NCBI RefSeq assembly: GCF_963675165.1 | Contig: NC_087382.1 | Coordinates: 1,178,001-1,242,000, forward strand | Direction: 5' to 3' | From: Halichondria panicea | Lineage: Eukaryota; Porifera; Demospongiae; Suberitida; Halichondriidae | DNA length: 64,000 bases | Shown: one piece after another, positions 42,412-53,222 of the stretch | Position numbering within the stretch: the first letter of the stretch is position 1 | Layout: every line of letters starts with the position of its first letter | Notes under the pieces: model-generated | The model's database searches: none | Told to the model about the DNA's origin: nothing | Seen by the model: the letters and a program-made list of their open reading frames with translations, nothing else | Position numbers and translations under genes: made by a program

Positions 42412-44972
42412 CTAAGCACTTAGAGAAAAAAAATCAATAGTTTGGATATTAGTATATGAATTTATCTGTCCTCCAGCTACAATGATCTCTCCACTAGGAA
42501 GTACTGAGCATGTGCAGCAGTATCGTGGAGTAGGCAGATCTCCCACTTTCACCCACCTCCTGGTGTCAGGCTGGTAGAGGTGGATTGATGAACTTGAGTT
42601 GTGTTTGTCGTCCCATCCACCAACGGCTAATAGTGACCTCCCAATACTGAGAGGAGCTGAATACTCGAGTGGTGTGTCTTCTATTGTCTGCCAGAGAGTG
42701 GGTGTGTCCACGTTGGAAAGGGCCTTTGCAATGAGTTCATTGAGGTCGACGTGGTGCACTGTCTTGGTTGGCTTCCCAATGTTACCCATTAGGTATAGGG
42801 TGTTTCCTATAAGAGTTGACTTCAGTCCTAATCGTGAGTTAGGTAACGACTGAGCAATTATGTACCATCTTCCTGATGCCACGTCCAACACCTCCACAGA
42901 ATAGGTAAGCCAGTTTTTATTATCACGCCCACCAGCTACAATGATGTGGTTGTTGAAGGAGACAGCTGTTGAAGATCGACGAGCAATGTTCATTGGTGGG
43001 TACGGGTGAGTCCATTCCTCTGATTCGAACACTGCAAGTTGATTGGTTACTTCACTGTTTCTTGTATTATGTCCTCCCACCAGCACTAGTCGATTAGCGA
43101 GTGATATCATAGCGAACCACCTGGCAGTGTACTCTGGTAGGTCAGTCCATTGATCTTGCTCGAGCTTCATCACTGTACACACGTCACGATCATTGTATGC
43201 ACCACCTCCACCAACATACGCCGTGTCACCGATAACAACAATCTGTACCGAGCCGCCTGTTTTGATTGGCATGTATTTTCCTCTTCTCCATTTCAGAGTG
43301 AGTGGAGGTCTGGGAGGGGGACCCTGAATGAAAAACAACCAATGATACAATCATAATCATTAGAGGCTTGTACATGACTTAACAACTGACAACTAGAGCA
43401 CTATATAAAGTACTGAATTCTCTCAGTGTTAATATAATCGGGGTTCTATAAGTGGTGGATCTAGCAGTGGCGAATCCAGACAGGTTCCGTGGGTTCCATG
43501 GAACCCCACTTTAACACAAGAACACACTGGAGATCAACTTACTATAGCTAGCAACTCAGCTTAAATGATGTGATCTGTAGTTACTAGGCTGATTTCATGC
43601 AATTGATATGTGGGCAGGGCTCTCTAACATTTTTTTATGTAAAATTTACTGTTTTGGAACCTCCCTCTCAACATTCCTGGATCCGCCACTGTCTAGGATC
43701 AATGTTTAAAAGACTGTGAGCGCGTGAACAGTCACAGCCTGTAAAAAAATGTGAGACCATGCCCATGCAATTCAACGTGTAATTTTACCTATAGCTATAT
43801 TAATGTAAACATGATAACACCCCATGTGGTCAAATAAGTAGCATCAAAGTATAAAAATAATGGCCACATAACTCTACCTAATAATATATATAGAGTGCCA
43901 AAAACCACAAGTATATACTTCCATCATGTCAGGCCAGCTGCATATATGACTTCCAAAACCTGCCTATTATTCTCAAAAGGTACCTCACCTAAAACGGGTG
44001 CTATCAAACTTATAATGAGTGCATGCTATAATATTATTGGCTCAGTAGTGACATAGCCCCGAGGGCAAACGGCACTACTGAGCCAATATATCCGATGTTC
44101 CATGAGTGAAGCTATGTAACAACTGATTTGTTACTGTGCATGTAGCTACACATCACACACTACATGTATATACGCACTTTATTGACTGGTTGAGTGTCCT
44201 TTGGCTCTCTCTTTGTTGCCACCACTGAGTCCGAGCCTTTTGTCAATGAAGCATCTAAATAAAATGTTCAACAGGAAATATTCCATTGTACAACAAATTC
44301 CAAAATTAACTTTTAATATGTGATAGCTAGCTATCCTGCCGCATGAATGTTTAGTTTTTGCTGTAGGACGCATGCATGCATGTACTGAAAATCAATTGCA
44401 ACTCTTTTCCTTAACATACAGTGCATGAGCATATTTTGAGGGTATAAAATTAATGTTAGCAGTTTTTGCTTGTACCGTGAACATGAATTATCGCATGGAT
44501 GCATGCTGCAATAAGGCTGCTATTCCGCGAAAATTAATCCGGAAAAACTTTACTAACAATCTTTCCACGAAAGTTTATACCCTTGAAATAATTAAACCCA
44601 CCGTCCGTATATATGCCTTTCAATCTATAGTGCTTAATTGGTATGATTATACTTACCCTCTGAAATCACATCAGTACGATTGCTAGACTGTACATGATCT
44701 CTCTCGATGGTCTTGGCTAGGTCACTGTAACCCACAGTGGGACTGGACAATGCTTTGACAACATCTTTCCAGCTTCTCTCCCCACCTTTCAGCCACTCTT
44801 TAAGACCCTCACGATAGCAATCATCAGGATCACCTCGCCATTTCGTACCAATGCTGTCGATAGTACCCGGGAATACTTCGAGCATCAACAAGATGTTTCG
44901 CCATTTGGCTCGAGCATCAAACGTAGCGAGGTACACTTTGTTTAAATAGGCTAGTGTGAGACAGTCAGACAT
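42412..44972 (-). CDS. Gene A: intact Death domain-kelch protein (about 434 aa)
   Basis: Three exons: 44972-44657, 44254-44178, 43323-42412. Junction phases are 1 and 0, and the three coding lengths sum to 435 codons including the stop. Residues 1-105 form a Death domain (MSDCLTLAYLNKVYLATFDA, TIDSIGTKWRGDPDDCYREG, LKEWLKGGERSWKDVVKALS). About 26 residues of basic linker follow (ATKREPKDTQPVN), then a six-bladed kelch propeller with VYVGGG, LVLVGG, IIVAGG, LLAVGG and IIVAGG blades. Family knowledge: Death domains oligomerise signalling proteins; kelch propellers bind partners. A cytoplasmic adaptor is inferred. The start is at the ATG conserved in all Death exons; an acceptor-like tctatacag just upstream leaves a further 5' exon possible. 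Confidence 0.75.
43465..43691. mobile_element. 227-bp hAT-like MITE, 5-bp TSD
   Basis: cagtggcgaatccaga and tggatccgccactg ends. The flanks are tctag at 43460-43464 and 43692-43696. It sits in the intron of gene A before the kelch exon. Confidence 0.75.
44030..44095. repeat. Short hairpin (attggctcagtagtg)
   Basis: ttggctcagtagtgacatag and gcaaacggcactactgagcc form a stem across cccgag. A related half is at 37262-37300. It is in the gene A intron. Confidence 0.6.
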
Positions 44973-45659
44973 CTTCTCGATCTGTATAGAGTGTGAAAGA
45001 GAGTGTTTTTGTTTTCATGCATATAATTGCTGTAGCTAGATGTAATAATGCTGTCTGCACTCACTCTCTCTGATACTAATCCGGAGTCTGATAGTAGAGA
45101 AAAACAAACAATCCAACTATTATCAAAATTAAGACCCACCCACTTTTTTCTGGAAATTCAAACCAAGTTCTCCACTATGGAAACCCAATTCATAGAATTA
45201 AAACTATTCATAGAATCATTGATAGATCTACACACAATAAAGAGCATGCATGCAGAATACTGTCCAGCTAGTTGCTATGTAAAAAGTTGCTAGGTGGCGG
45301 GGTAGTCCTGTGCCAAATATTCTGAGGGGGAAATATATTGTTACAAGTATCTATCAAATAAATGTACCTAGGACTCATGCACTTAAAACATACAAAACCA
45401 TAACAAAAATGGTTTTGCAATGACATAGCAAGGTCTAGATAATGATTTATAATTACGCAAAATAATTACAAGTATAATGAGTTTAAATAATAAGCAGTAT
45501 TTTTTTTACATATTATAGGTATACTCTATGAAATAGTTAATTCAGTGAGTTGCACATGCGCAGTAGAGCTCAGACCACATAAGTGGCAAATTATTCATTA
45601 ATTTGATTAAACACTAAATATATAACACTTCAGAATAATTATTATTGGTTAGTTTACTG

Positions 45660-45725
45660 CCTTCTTTGATTACGTCCTCCCACCAGCACTACGGTATAGT
45701 CGATTCCAGGAGTTATGTCCGTTTA
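45660..45725 (-). pseudogene. Tiny kelch-exon relic
   Basis: gattacgtcctcccaccagc then actacggtatagtcgatt matches the kelch exons (tgtcctcccaccagcactag then tcgatt), with seven extra bases. Only about 50 bp of one blade remain, next to a REP-A copy. Confidence 0.55.
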
Positions 45726-46195
45726 TTTATTTGGATTTTAATTCGTGGATTTACAAAATAATGCTTGGTTCTCGAGTTATTTTTGCTTATTTGGAATGCC
45801 ATTGCAGCCTTTTCAGAAGAAGTGCGTAGAAAAACTTGTCCATATAGAGTGTTGCTACTCTATACTTAGTATAGTTAGGTCTGCACTAGCTATAGAACGC
45901 TATACTAGTAAGTAGGTGGTATTGGTACCGTATAGCTAAGAGAGCTGCAATTCAAGGCTCTGCTGATGCAGCAGTCTTTCGGCATCGATCTTTTTTAACA
46001 CAATCATGTCGATTATTACCATGCACTCTTTGAGCTTCCTTGTGATTCTAGATTCTGCCTGCATGAAGCAAAATTATAATTAATGCATTCATAAAGTGTG
46101 TATATCAGTAGTGTGTATATACAATATTTTATGTTCGCATGCAGCTTTGACACCTCCACTGAGGCATCAGCACCCGCGGTGCTTTCATTCTATTA
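45725..46195 (-). repeat. REP-A copy, reverse orientation
   Basis: Reverse-complement REP-A interior (ttggattttaattcgtggat, tgcagccttttcagaagaag) ending with cctccactgaggcatcagca and gcggtgctttcattctatta. A shorter reverse piece with the same end is at 41640-41715. Confidence 0.7.
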
Positions 46196-46556
46196 CCAAG
46201 ATTGACCAAACACACCTCTATAATTATAGCACATGCATGTACGTGACATACTCAACAGACTACACTAATCACCTCTAAACGAAAACCTCCAGTCTAAGTC
46301 ATATAGCCATTACTCAAGTAAAAATAAAGTACTATATATATAATTATGTGAGCCTACGTTAATTAAAGGCATGTGTACTGACAACAACTACTTACACAGG
46401 CGAAAGCTCTGGTATGCTATATTAACAACACATGCATGCATGAATTTCAGTAGAGAGACAGTCCCAGACGTGCCCACATTCATACACCTACTTCTGAGCA
46501 ATAAGGGGTGTGCCTGCATGCATGAGCACAACAAACAAACAAACGTTGTTAGAGCA

Positions 46557-48330
46557 ATGGCTAGTCCAGTTAATTACGAGTTTGTAGACAAGGTACCAGA
46601 AGATCATCACTGCACTATTTGCACTAACATTCTAACAGACCCAGTACTGACCGAATGTTGTGGACAAGATTTTTGCGATGGCTATCTAAAAATATGGCTA
46701 AAAAGGCAAAAAACATGTTCTTGAAGCTCATAGTCTAAGACAACTCTGGAGCTAGTCCAGTGTCCCTTCTCTGAGGCTGGGTGTGGTGATGTACCACGTA
46801 AAGATCTGGACACACACATTGCCTCAAGCACGCAACAACATCTGGCATTGGTCATGACAACCATGACAAACACGAAAAAGCAGCTAACGGAAAAAATGCA
46901 AGTAATGTATCGACACTTCAACCATGGCTTCTCGTGTGACCAGAGAGTTTGGTTCCAGTTCAGAAAACACACATAGTCTAGAAATTGACAGCATCAGTAC
47001 AACACTGGCGCTAGTGACCACAATGCTTGAGACAGGTACGAAGTACTGTCTGCGTATGACAAATGCTATCTCTTCTTTAATCAGAATCTTTCCTTGTCAA
47101 ACCTGGCTACAAGATGCAGATTCACTACACACATTTCGATATATTCGGTAATTCTGATGTATCAGTGAGTATATACTTGGAAAGGGGAGAAAGCGATGAT
47201 CAACTGAGATGGCCGATGCTGGGAATAACTGTACGGTGGCCCTGAGGTACACACCTACTCCATTTTTCATTTGCGGTTCATTTCGCAGTTCAACTACGCT
47301 TCTGCAGTTCACTTTGCAGTTCGCTTTTGCAGTTCGCTCTGCTTTTGCAGTTGTCTGGCTTCTGCTCAATCACATGTGCTTTAATAAGAAACAAGTAAGA
47401 GAATGTTATTATGTAGCACTAATAGCTAGCTAGCTAGCTATGTCTCTGCTGTGTCTGTCTGTGTTTAACGTTTATCATGGCACATTAATCTACACAACAA
47501 CTCAACGGTATAGCCTATAGGGTAGGATGTATGCAGATATTAAATACCCCAGATCTGTTGATAAAATACTTTTACTCGTGGAGACCCTACAAACTAATCG
47601 TTCAAACACAGACTGCAGAGATATTAGACACACAGCTATAGCTAGCCAGCATAATATTCTCTTGCCTGTTTCTTATTAAAGAATTAAGTTGCAACAAACT
47701 AATTATTATTGTTGTTTAAGGTAACCTGTTTCTATACAGGCTTACCACATGATCAGCATTTCTAGGTCAGTGAGTACTATATACAGTATATACACATGTA
47801 CTTCTTCATTTATTTTGTCTTTAATGCTGTAAAATCATATTTAATTTGAAAGCACAAGTCATGTGATGTCATGTGATTATTGTGATTGAGCAACTGCAAA
47901 AGTCAACTGCAAAAGCGAATTGCAAAAGTGAACTGCAGAAGAGAACTGCAAAAGTGAACTGCAGAAGCGAACTGCAAAAGTGAACTGCAAAGTGAACTGC
48001 AGAAGAGAACTGCAAAAGTGAACTGCAGAAGCGAACTGCAAAAGTGAACTGCAAAGTGAACTGCAGAAGCGTAGTTGAACTGCAGAAGGGCAGTTGAACT
48101 GCGAAATGAACCGCAAATGAAAAATGGAGTAGGTGTGTACCTCAGGGCCACCGTATAACTGTCACAATAGAAGATCCTGACAAGAAAAAGATCGGAGATA
48201 TTATAATCTGTACAAGTTCAAGGGTTAAAATATCAATCGAGTAGAGAGGAGTGAGTATCCACGAGAAATTGTTAGTACTATCGTACCTCTTCGTACATGT
48301 ACTTCTCATATATAATGTTTGAGGACCACG
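46557..48330 (+). pseudogene. TRAF-like copy 1: internally deleted and split by a transposon
   Basis: ATG at 46557 opens the same N-terminus as copy 4 (MASPVNYEFVDKVPEDHHCT), with a RING truncated after KRQKTCS. The next bases (gaagctcatagtctaagaca) jump to the last TRAF zinc finger (LELVQCPFSEAGCGDVPRKD in another frame), so about 380 bp of zinc-finger sequence are gone. Coiled-coil and MATH-like sequence follow, with LRMTN and a shifted LVKPGYKMQ-like stretch. The sequence is then interrupted at taactg by the element at 47232-48155 and resumes with tcacaatagaagatcctgac. Its RING has CGQDFC, lacking the histidine. Confidence 0.85.
47232..48155. mobile_element. 924-bp transposon with 13-bp subterminal repeat arrays
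   Basis: Ends tacggtggccctgaggtaca (left) and tgtacctcagggccaccgta (right). The inverted repeat is perfect for about 65 bp (through the catttgcggttcatttcgca region), then continues as arrays of a 13-bp unit (gcagttcactttt) in opposite orientation, short on the left and about 200 bp on the right. The flanks are taactg at 47226-47231 and 48156-48161; an 8-bp reading, ataactgt with ends ACGG..CCGT, fits equally. The intact paralog shows the uninterrupted site (gggaaagattttcacaatag at 57186). The body (47350-47880) has no recognisable transposase. Confidence 0.85.
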
Positions 48331-48571
48331 TTTGCATACAGCGGCAGACTGAAGTTTGGCGTTTAGAGCGTATAAGTATTTTGTAGATATGATAATTGGG
48401 GCGAGCGTAGCGAGCCTTAACTTAGTGACGACGGTAGGAAATTTCTCTGTATGTATGTATGTATGTAATGGTACGTCCGTACGGCCTGATAGCTGGTTTT
48501 TACACACGCGGTCCTTACCAATTTCGTGTATTCCTCGTGTATTTTGCACAACTGGAGGCATAAGGCATAAA

Positions 48572-48754
48572 ATGAATCCTGACAACGAACACAAACAAGA
48601 AAGACTTCGAATAAGGAGGGATCGAGAGAGACAAGCAAGAGCCCAAGAAACAGCTGAAGAGAAAGAAGTCAGGCTAGCCAAACGTAAACAACAAAGGCTT
48701 CGAAGACAGAGTGACCAAGAAAGACAAGCAAGTGCTAACACGCTCGCCCCATGA
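48572..48754 (+). other. Basic Arg/Glu-rich frame, possibly transposon-derived
   Basis: 60 codons beginning MNPDNEHKQERLRIRRDRER and containing ETAEEKEVRLAKRKQQRLRR. From memory, such ERRRERQAR-type repeats precede Helitron or helicase-type proteins in invertebrate genomes. Here the frame stops after NTLAP with nothing further, so it is at best a fragment. Confidence is low. Confidence 0.3.
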
Positions 48755-49143
48755 CACCTTGTGTTAGAATTTAGTGAACACTAACATTGTATACATGACT
48801 TGTGTGTAGTACAGCACAACTATAGACATGCATCTCTAAGAATTATGATTGAGTCTTTGTTAAGCAACCTGACTGAACACAGTGTGTCACACTTTTGTGA
48901 CAGTCATGGAATGTGTATACACGTATACACAAAGTAACGGATGCCTTTTTTAGACACTACTCGCTTTTAGTATAGGCATAAACATTATCCTCACATAGAA
49001 CAAGAGAACAATGTACACCACTATATTAACCATCACATGACTCCCGGGTTACACCAATTGAGGTTACGTATAAGCTTTTCAACCACATGCAGCTAACATC
49101 CTAGAGGTGATAATGACATTCAAAACATGTAGAGAGATTTAGA

Positions 49144-49359
49144 ATGGCCAGTCAGAATGAAGCAGAGTTCGTGGATGAGCTAACAGAAGACAATATTTGC
49201 AGTATCTGCACTAACTTACTCCACAACCCAATGCTGACCGATTGTTGTGGACAGCACTTCTGTGAGGAGTGTCTACAAAACTGGCTACAGACACAAGGAC
49301 AGAGGACGTGTCCTCACTGTCGAGACAAGGCTTCAACTACATTAAGAGTCTTCTTATGA
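49144..49359 (+). pseudogene. TRAF-like copy 2: RING-only duplicate of copy 3
   Basis: The first 59 codons match copy 3 almost exactly (MASQNEAEFVDELTEDNICS, ICTNLLHNPMLTDCCGQHFC, TCPHC). One base is then missing (cgagacaagg versus cgagcacaagg), shifting the frame to a stop at 49359. Homology stops near cttatgaaacga. The upstream 130 bp also match those of copy 3 (acatgcagctaacatcctag). It is a partial tandem duplication of promoter plus first 220 bp. A stand-alone 71-residue RING peptide could be made, but I see no sign it is selected. Confidence 0.8.
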
Positions 49360-49599
49360 AACGACCATTATTATTGGCTATATAATGACTACGTATACTA
49401 CATGTGTACTTCTACATGTTTAAAGTGATGATAGCATTGTTTCCAGTGATGCCAGTCATATAGCAGTGTTATAATAATTGCAGTGTTTCCATGATCGTAG
49501 TGTATTTGCATATAGAAGTTCCTAAGAGAATACTTAACAGTCAGTAGAGATGCATGATAAACAATTCTGTCGTACTGTGTACAATAACAAACTACGAAA

Positions 49600-49785
49600 A
49601 CGATATCCTCACATAGAACAAGAGAACAATGTACACAACTACTAACCATCACATGACTCTCGGGTCACACCAATTGAGGCTATATACGTATAAGGTTTTC
49701 AACCACATGCAGCTAACATCCTAGAGGTGATGAAAACATTCAGCACATGTATGTATTATAGCACCATAGAATAGAGAGATTTAGA
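49600..49785 (+). promoter_or_regulatory. Duplicated upstream region of TRAF-like genes
   Basis: tcacatagaacaagagaaca, ccatcacatgactc, cacaccaattgaggc, ttttcaaccacatgcagcta and acatcctagaggtgat recur in order at 48990-49115 before copy 2. The motif ccaaccacatgcagatataa then gcctagaggtgaac is present 90-120 bp before copy 4 (51785-51816). A shared promoter with a conserved ACATGCAG-N-CTAGAGGTGA core is inferred. Confidence 0.5.
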
Positions 49786-51063
49786 ATGGCTAGTCAGAAT
49801 GAAGCAGAGTTCGTGGATGAGCTAACAGAAGACAACGTTTGCAGTATCTGCACTAACTTACTGAAGAACCCAATGCTGACCGATTGTTGTGGACAGCACT
49901 TCTGTGAGCAGTGTCTACAAAACTGGCTACAGACACAAGGACAGAGGACGTGCCCTCACTGTCGAGCACAAGGTTTCAACTACATCAAGAGTCTGCCTAT
50001 GAAACGAGCCATCGACAGTTCGAAGATCTACTGTCTTAATCGCTCCAAGGGATGTGACAAAATCATTACACTGAGTACATGCAATCAACATCTCGAGAAA
50101 TGCTTGTTTGTGGAGGTATCATGTACTAAGAAATGTGGAGAAAGAATGCTACAAAAAGAGCTTCAAGATCACGAGGACAACAAGTGCCCAAACCGTCTGG
50201 TACTATGTCAGTATTGCAAAACAGAGGTGATGCACAAAGAAATAATAGCAAACAGTCATTTAGACGAATGTGAAGATTTTCCAATTTCCTGCCCCAATAA
50301 TTGTGGGCATGAGAAAATACAGCGCTGGATCTTAGCAGATCACCAAGAGGTGTGCCCTCTTGAACTAGTAAAGTGTCCCTTCTTTGAAGCCGGGTGTAGC
50401 GAAACGATTTTCCGAAAAGATTTGGCAGCACATAAAGCATCAAACACAGAGCACCACCTGGAGCTAGTGATGACAGAGACTTTTACGCTTAAACAGAAGG
50501 CTGACAAGTTTGAGCAGAATGCTGTAAAGTTAGAGCAACTTTCACTCAAGTTTGATGGCTTAGCATCTTGTGTAACTAAGCAACTAAGCACCATTGATTC
50601 TAACCCTCAGACACAAGCAGCTATTGATGACATCAAAAGCTCTCTAGAGACAATGACCACAATGCTAGCACCAGGTGACACACGATACTACCTACCACTA
50701 GTTAAACAGTCAAGGTATAACGCTCGGTCAGCTTCGTTCTACATTAAGCCTGGCTACAAAATGTATGTGGACCTTGATAGTCACGATAATTGTAATGTAT
50801 ACTTGGAGCAAGGCGAACACGATCACCAACTAAAGTGGCCCATGACTGAAATGGAAATTCAACTCAGTATTACGGAGAATAGTATTGTTATCCTATATGG
50901 AGAAACAATCTGCACCAGATGTGGCTACACAGTGAACCGACTAGAGGACGACAGAACACAGCAACCTATCAACTATCCACGGGCACGTTGCTGGCATACT
51001 AGGCTAGGGGTTCTGAGAGACTTAGTATTCCTAACAGTGAGAAACCACAAGTGTGGTGTGTAA
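49786..51063 (+). CDS. TRAF-like copy 3: RING / TRAF zinc fingers / coiled coil / MATH-like, intact
   Basis: 425 residues in one exon. RING at 19-59 (C19, C22, C35, H38, C40, C43, C56, C59), with CGQHFC, the His one place later than the usual CGHxFC. Cys/His-rich TRAF-type zinc fingers at 83-216 (CLNRSKGCDKIITLSTCNQH, CTKKCGERM, CPNNCGHEKIQRW, CPFFEAGC). A short heptad region at 228-262. A reduced MATH/TRAF-C-like segment at 300-362 (SASFYIKPGYKMYVDLD, DHQLKWPM), then a Cys pair and an unassigned tail. TRAFs are E3 ligases and adaptors downstream of TNF/IL-1/Toll-type receptors. The start is the ATG shared with copy 2. Confidence 0.85.
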   Translation: MASQNEAEFVDELTEDNVCSICTNLLKNPMLTDCCGQHFCEQCLQNWLQTQGQRTCPHCRAQGFNYIKSLPMKRAIDSSKIYCLNRSKGCDKIITLSTCNQHLEKCLFVEVSCTKKCGERMLQKELQDHEDNKCPNRLVLCQYCKTEVMHKEIIANSHLDECEDFPISCPNNCGHEKIQRWILADHQEVCPLELVKCPFFEAGCSETIFRKDLAAHKASNTEHHLELVMTETFTLKQKADKFEQNAVKLEQLSLKFDGLASCVTKQLSTIDSNPQTQAAIDDIKSSLETMTTMLAPGDTRYYLPLVKQSRYNARSASFYIKPGYKMYVDLDSHDNCNVYLEQGEHDHQLKWPMTEMEIQLSITENSIVILYGETICTRCGYTVNRLEDDRTQQPINYPRARCWHTRLGVLRDLVFLTVRNHKCGV

Positions 51064-51339
51064 TGGATAGTAATGAATATACGAGCGACTACAAGTCAAA
51101 AGGGCGATTGGACGTTAAAATAATTAGTCCGAGTAGCTAATACTCTTCTTAGTGTACCAGAATCATGAGTTTAATTACCGGCATGTTAATGGTAGGTTCT
51201 GCATGGCACATTTGGGGCAAGCCATTGCTGTGTTCCTTGTATCTTCTCTCTGCTTAGTCCCTCTCCGCTGACACTAGCTCACACGGATGTCCTGTGAGGA
51301 AAGATTACCAAGATTGAGACCATGCAGAAACATAATTGT

Positions 51340-51750
51340 ATAATTATATTGTTAACCCCTCTTACGAGCTATATAGTTATAGGCAGGGAGACAATTATTA
51401 TTTACAGGGAACACTTTACACAAGGTTATGCATGTATGTTTCATGCATGTAAAGTGGATCTATATTTGCTACGGACTTTGCTTCCTTCAATGAATTCACT
51501 CACTGCATGGCAATTATTCACTGCATTCTCTATAGAGCTCAACAAGAGCGCATGTATAGTAAATGTCTTGTTTAAAAGTGGACCTAATAATTATTATTAC
51601 AGCAGTTCTGTAATGAATGTGAATGCTTTCAACTGAACACAACTGTTAATTTGACATTGCCTGGAAATACATCAAACACATGCACTAGCTTATCTATGCC
51701 ACGCACCCACTTTATAATAAACAACAGGCTGCACATGCTATAATTCCAAT
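51340..51750 (+). repeat. Duplicated 3' flank of TRAF-like units
   Basis: gggagacaattattatttac, actcactgcatggcaattat, tgacattgcctggaaataca and tgccacgcacccactttata recur in order at 53690-54155 and 55113-55145 after copy 4. Together with the upstream match, this shows that copies 3 and 4 arose by tandem duplication of a unit of about 2.1 kb. Confidence 0.7.
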
Positions 51751-51902
51751 AAAATAGAAACATTGAAAGTGAATACTTCGAGCTTTGCCAACCACATGCA
51801 GATATAAGCCTAGAGGTGAACAACCATCAGTGTACATGCATGCAGCTATATAGTAGCATAGTCTAGAAGAAAGAATTGCTGTTCGATATACTATTTAGAG
51901 CA

Positions 51903-53222
51903 ATGGCTAGTCCAGTTAATTACGATTTTGTAGACGAAGTACCCGAAGATCATCACTGCACTATTTGCACTAGCATTCTAACGGACCCAGTACTGACCGA
52001 ATGTTGTGGACAACTTTTTTGCAAAGGCTGTGTAAAAAATTGGCTACTGGAAAAGAAGACATGCCCACATTGTCGAGGGGCCAACTTTGTTTTTATTAAA
52101 AATCTACGAATGAAACGAGCCGTCGATAGCTTGAAGGTCTACTGTCCTAATCGCTCCAAGGGATGTGACAAAGTAACTACACTAAGTGCATGCAATCAAC
52201 ATCTTGAAAAATGCTTGTTTGTGGAGGCATCATGCACTAATGAATGTGAAGAAAAAATTTTACGAAAAGAGCTTCAAGATCACGAGGACAACAAGTGCCC
52301 AAATCGTCGGGTACGATGTCAGTATTGCAACATAAAGGGGATGCACAAAGAAATAACAACCAAAACCCATTTAGACAAATGTCCACTTTTTCCTATTTCT
52401 TGCTTCAACAATTGTGGGCATGAGAAAGTACAACGCTGGAGGTTAGCAGGTCACCAGAAGGTGTGCCCTCTTGAACCAGTAAAGTGTCCTTTATTTGAAG
52501 CTGGGTGTAGAGAAATGATTCCAAGAAAAGATCTGGCAGCACATAAAGCATCAAACACAGAGCACCACCTGGAGCTAGTGATGACAGAGACTGTTACACT
52601 TAAGCAGGAGGTTAACAAATTAAAGCAGAAAGCGAAAACATTTGAGCAGGAGGCAGAAGCTGAAAGAGAAGCAACGAAACTCGAGGCCAAGTCCACCAAA
52701 GATCAACTACAGCAAATCTCACTCAAGTTTGATGGCCTAGCATTTTGCATTGATTCTAACCCTCAAACACAAGCAGCTATCAAGAACATCAAAAGCTCTC
52801 TAGAGACAATGACCACAATGCTAGCACCAGGTGACACACGATACTACCTACTGCTAGTCAAAGAGTCAGAGTATAGAGCTCGATCAGCTTCGTTCTATAT
52901 CAAACCTGGCTATAAAATGTATGTAAGTATCGATAATGCAGATAACTGTGTAGCATACTTGGAGAAAGGTGAACACGATAACATATTAAAGTGGCCTATG
53001 CCTGAAATGGAAATCAAACTCCGTACTAGGGAGAATCAAATTCTGTATAGAGTAACAATCTGCACCAAATGTGGCCTCACAGTGAACCGACTAGAGGGGG
53101 ACAGAACACAGCAAGATATCGAACCACGGCCAAGTAGTTATACTCGACTAGGAGGGGTTCTAAGAAACTTTGTCTTCCTAACCGTGAGAGAGCACTACTA
53201 CTGTCCCTATGACGATGTCTGA
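51903..53222 (+). CDS. TRAF-like copy 4: RING (His lost) / TRAF zinc fingers / coiled coil / MATH-like
   Basis: 439 residues from the ATG matching copies 1 and 5 (MASPVNYDFVDEVPEDHHCT). The RING at 19-57 reads CCGQLFC, so the zinc-ligand histidine is replaced by Leu. TRAF zinc fingers at 81-214 are intact. The coiled coil at 228-272 is longer than in copy 3 (KLKQKAKTFEQEAEAEREAT). MATH-like part at 314-376 (SASFYIKPGYKMYVSID, NILKWPM). Tail LRNFVFLTVREHYYCPYDDV. About 75% alike copy 3. E3 activity is doubtful because of the missing His; an adaptor role is possible (inference). Single exon, frame clean. Confidence 0.85.
   Translation: MASPVNYDFVDEVPEDHHCTICTSILTDPVLTECCGQLFCKGCVKNWLLEKKTCPHCRGANFVFIKNLRMKRAVDSLKVYCPNRSKGCDKVTTLSACNQHLEKCLFVEASCTNECEEKILRKELQDHEDNKCPNRRVRCQYCNIKGMHKEITTKTHLDKCPLFPISCFNNCGHEKVQRWRLAGHQKVCPLEPVKCPLFEAGCREMIPRKDLAAHKASNTEHHLELVMTETVTLKQEVNKLKQKAKTFEQEAEAEREATKLEAKSTKDQLQQISLKFDGLAFCIDSNPQTQAAIKNIKSSLETMTTMLAPGDTRYYLLLVKESEYRARSASFYIKPGYKMYVSIDNADNCVAYLEKGEHDNILKWPMPEMEIKLRTRENQILYRVTICTKCGLTVNRLEGDRTQQDIEPRPSSYTRLGGVLRNFVFLTVREHYYCPYDDV

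Noticed and set aside
47869-48151. Overlapping minus-strand frames with periodic Ser/Leu/Phe-rich peptides
   Set aside because: They come from the 13-bp subterminal repeats of the transposon.
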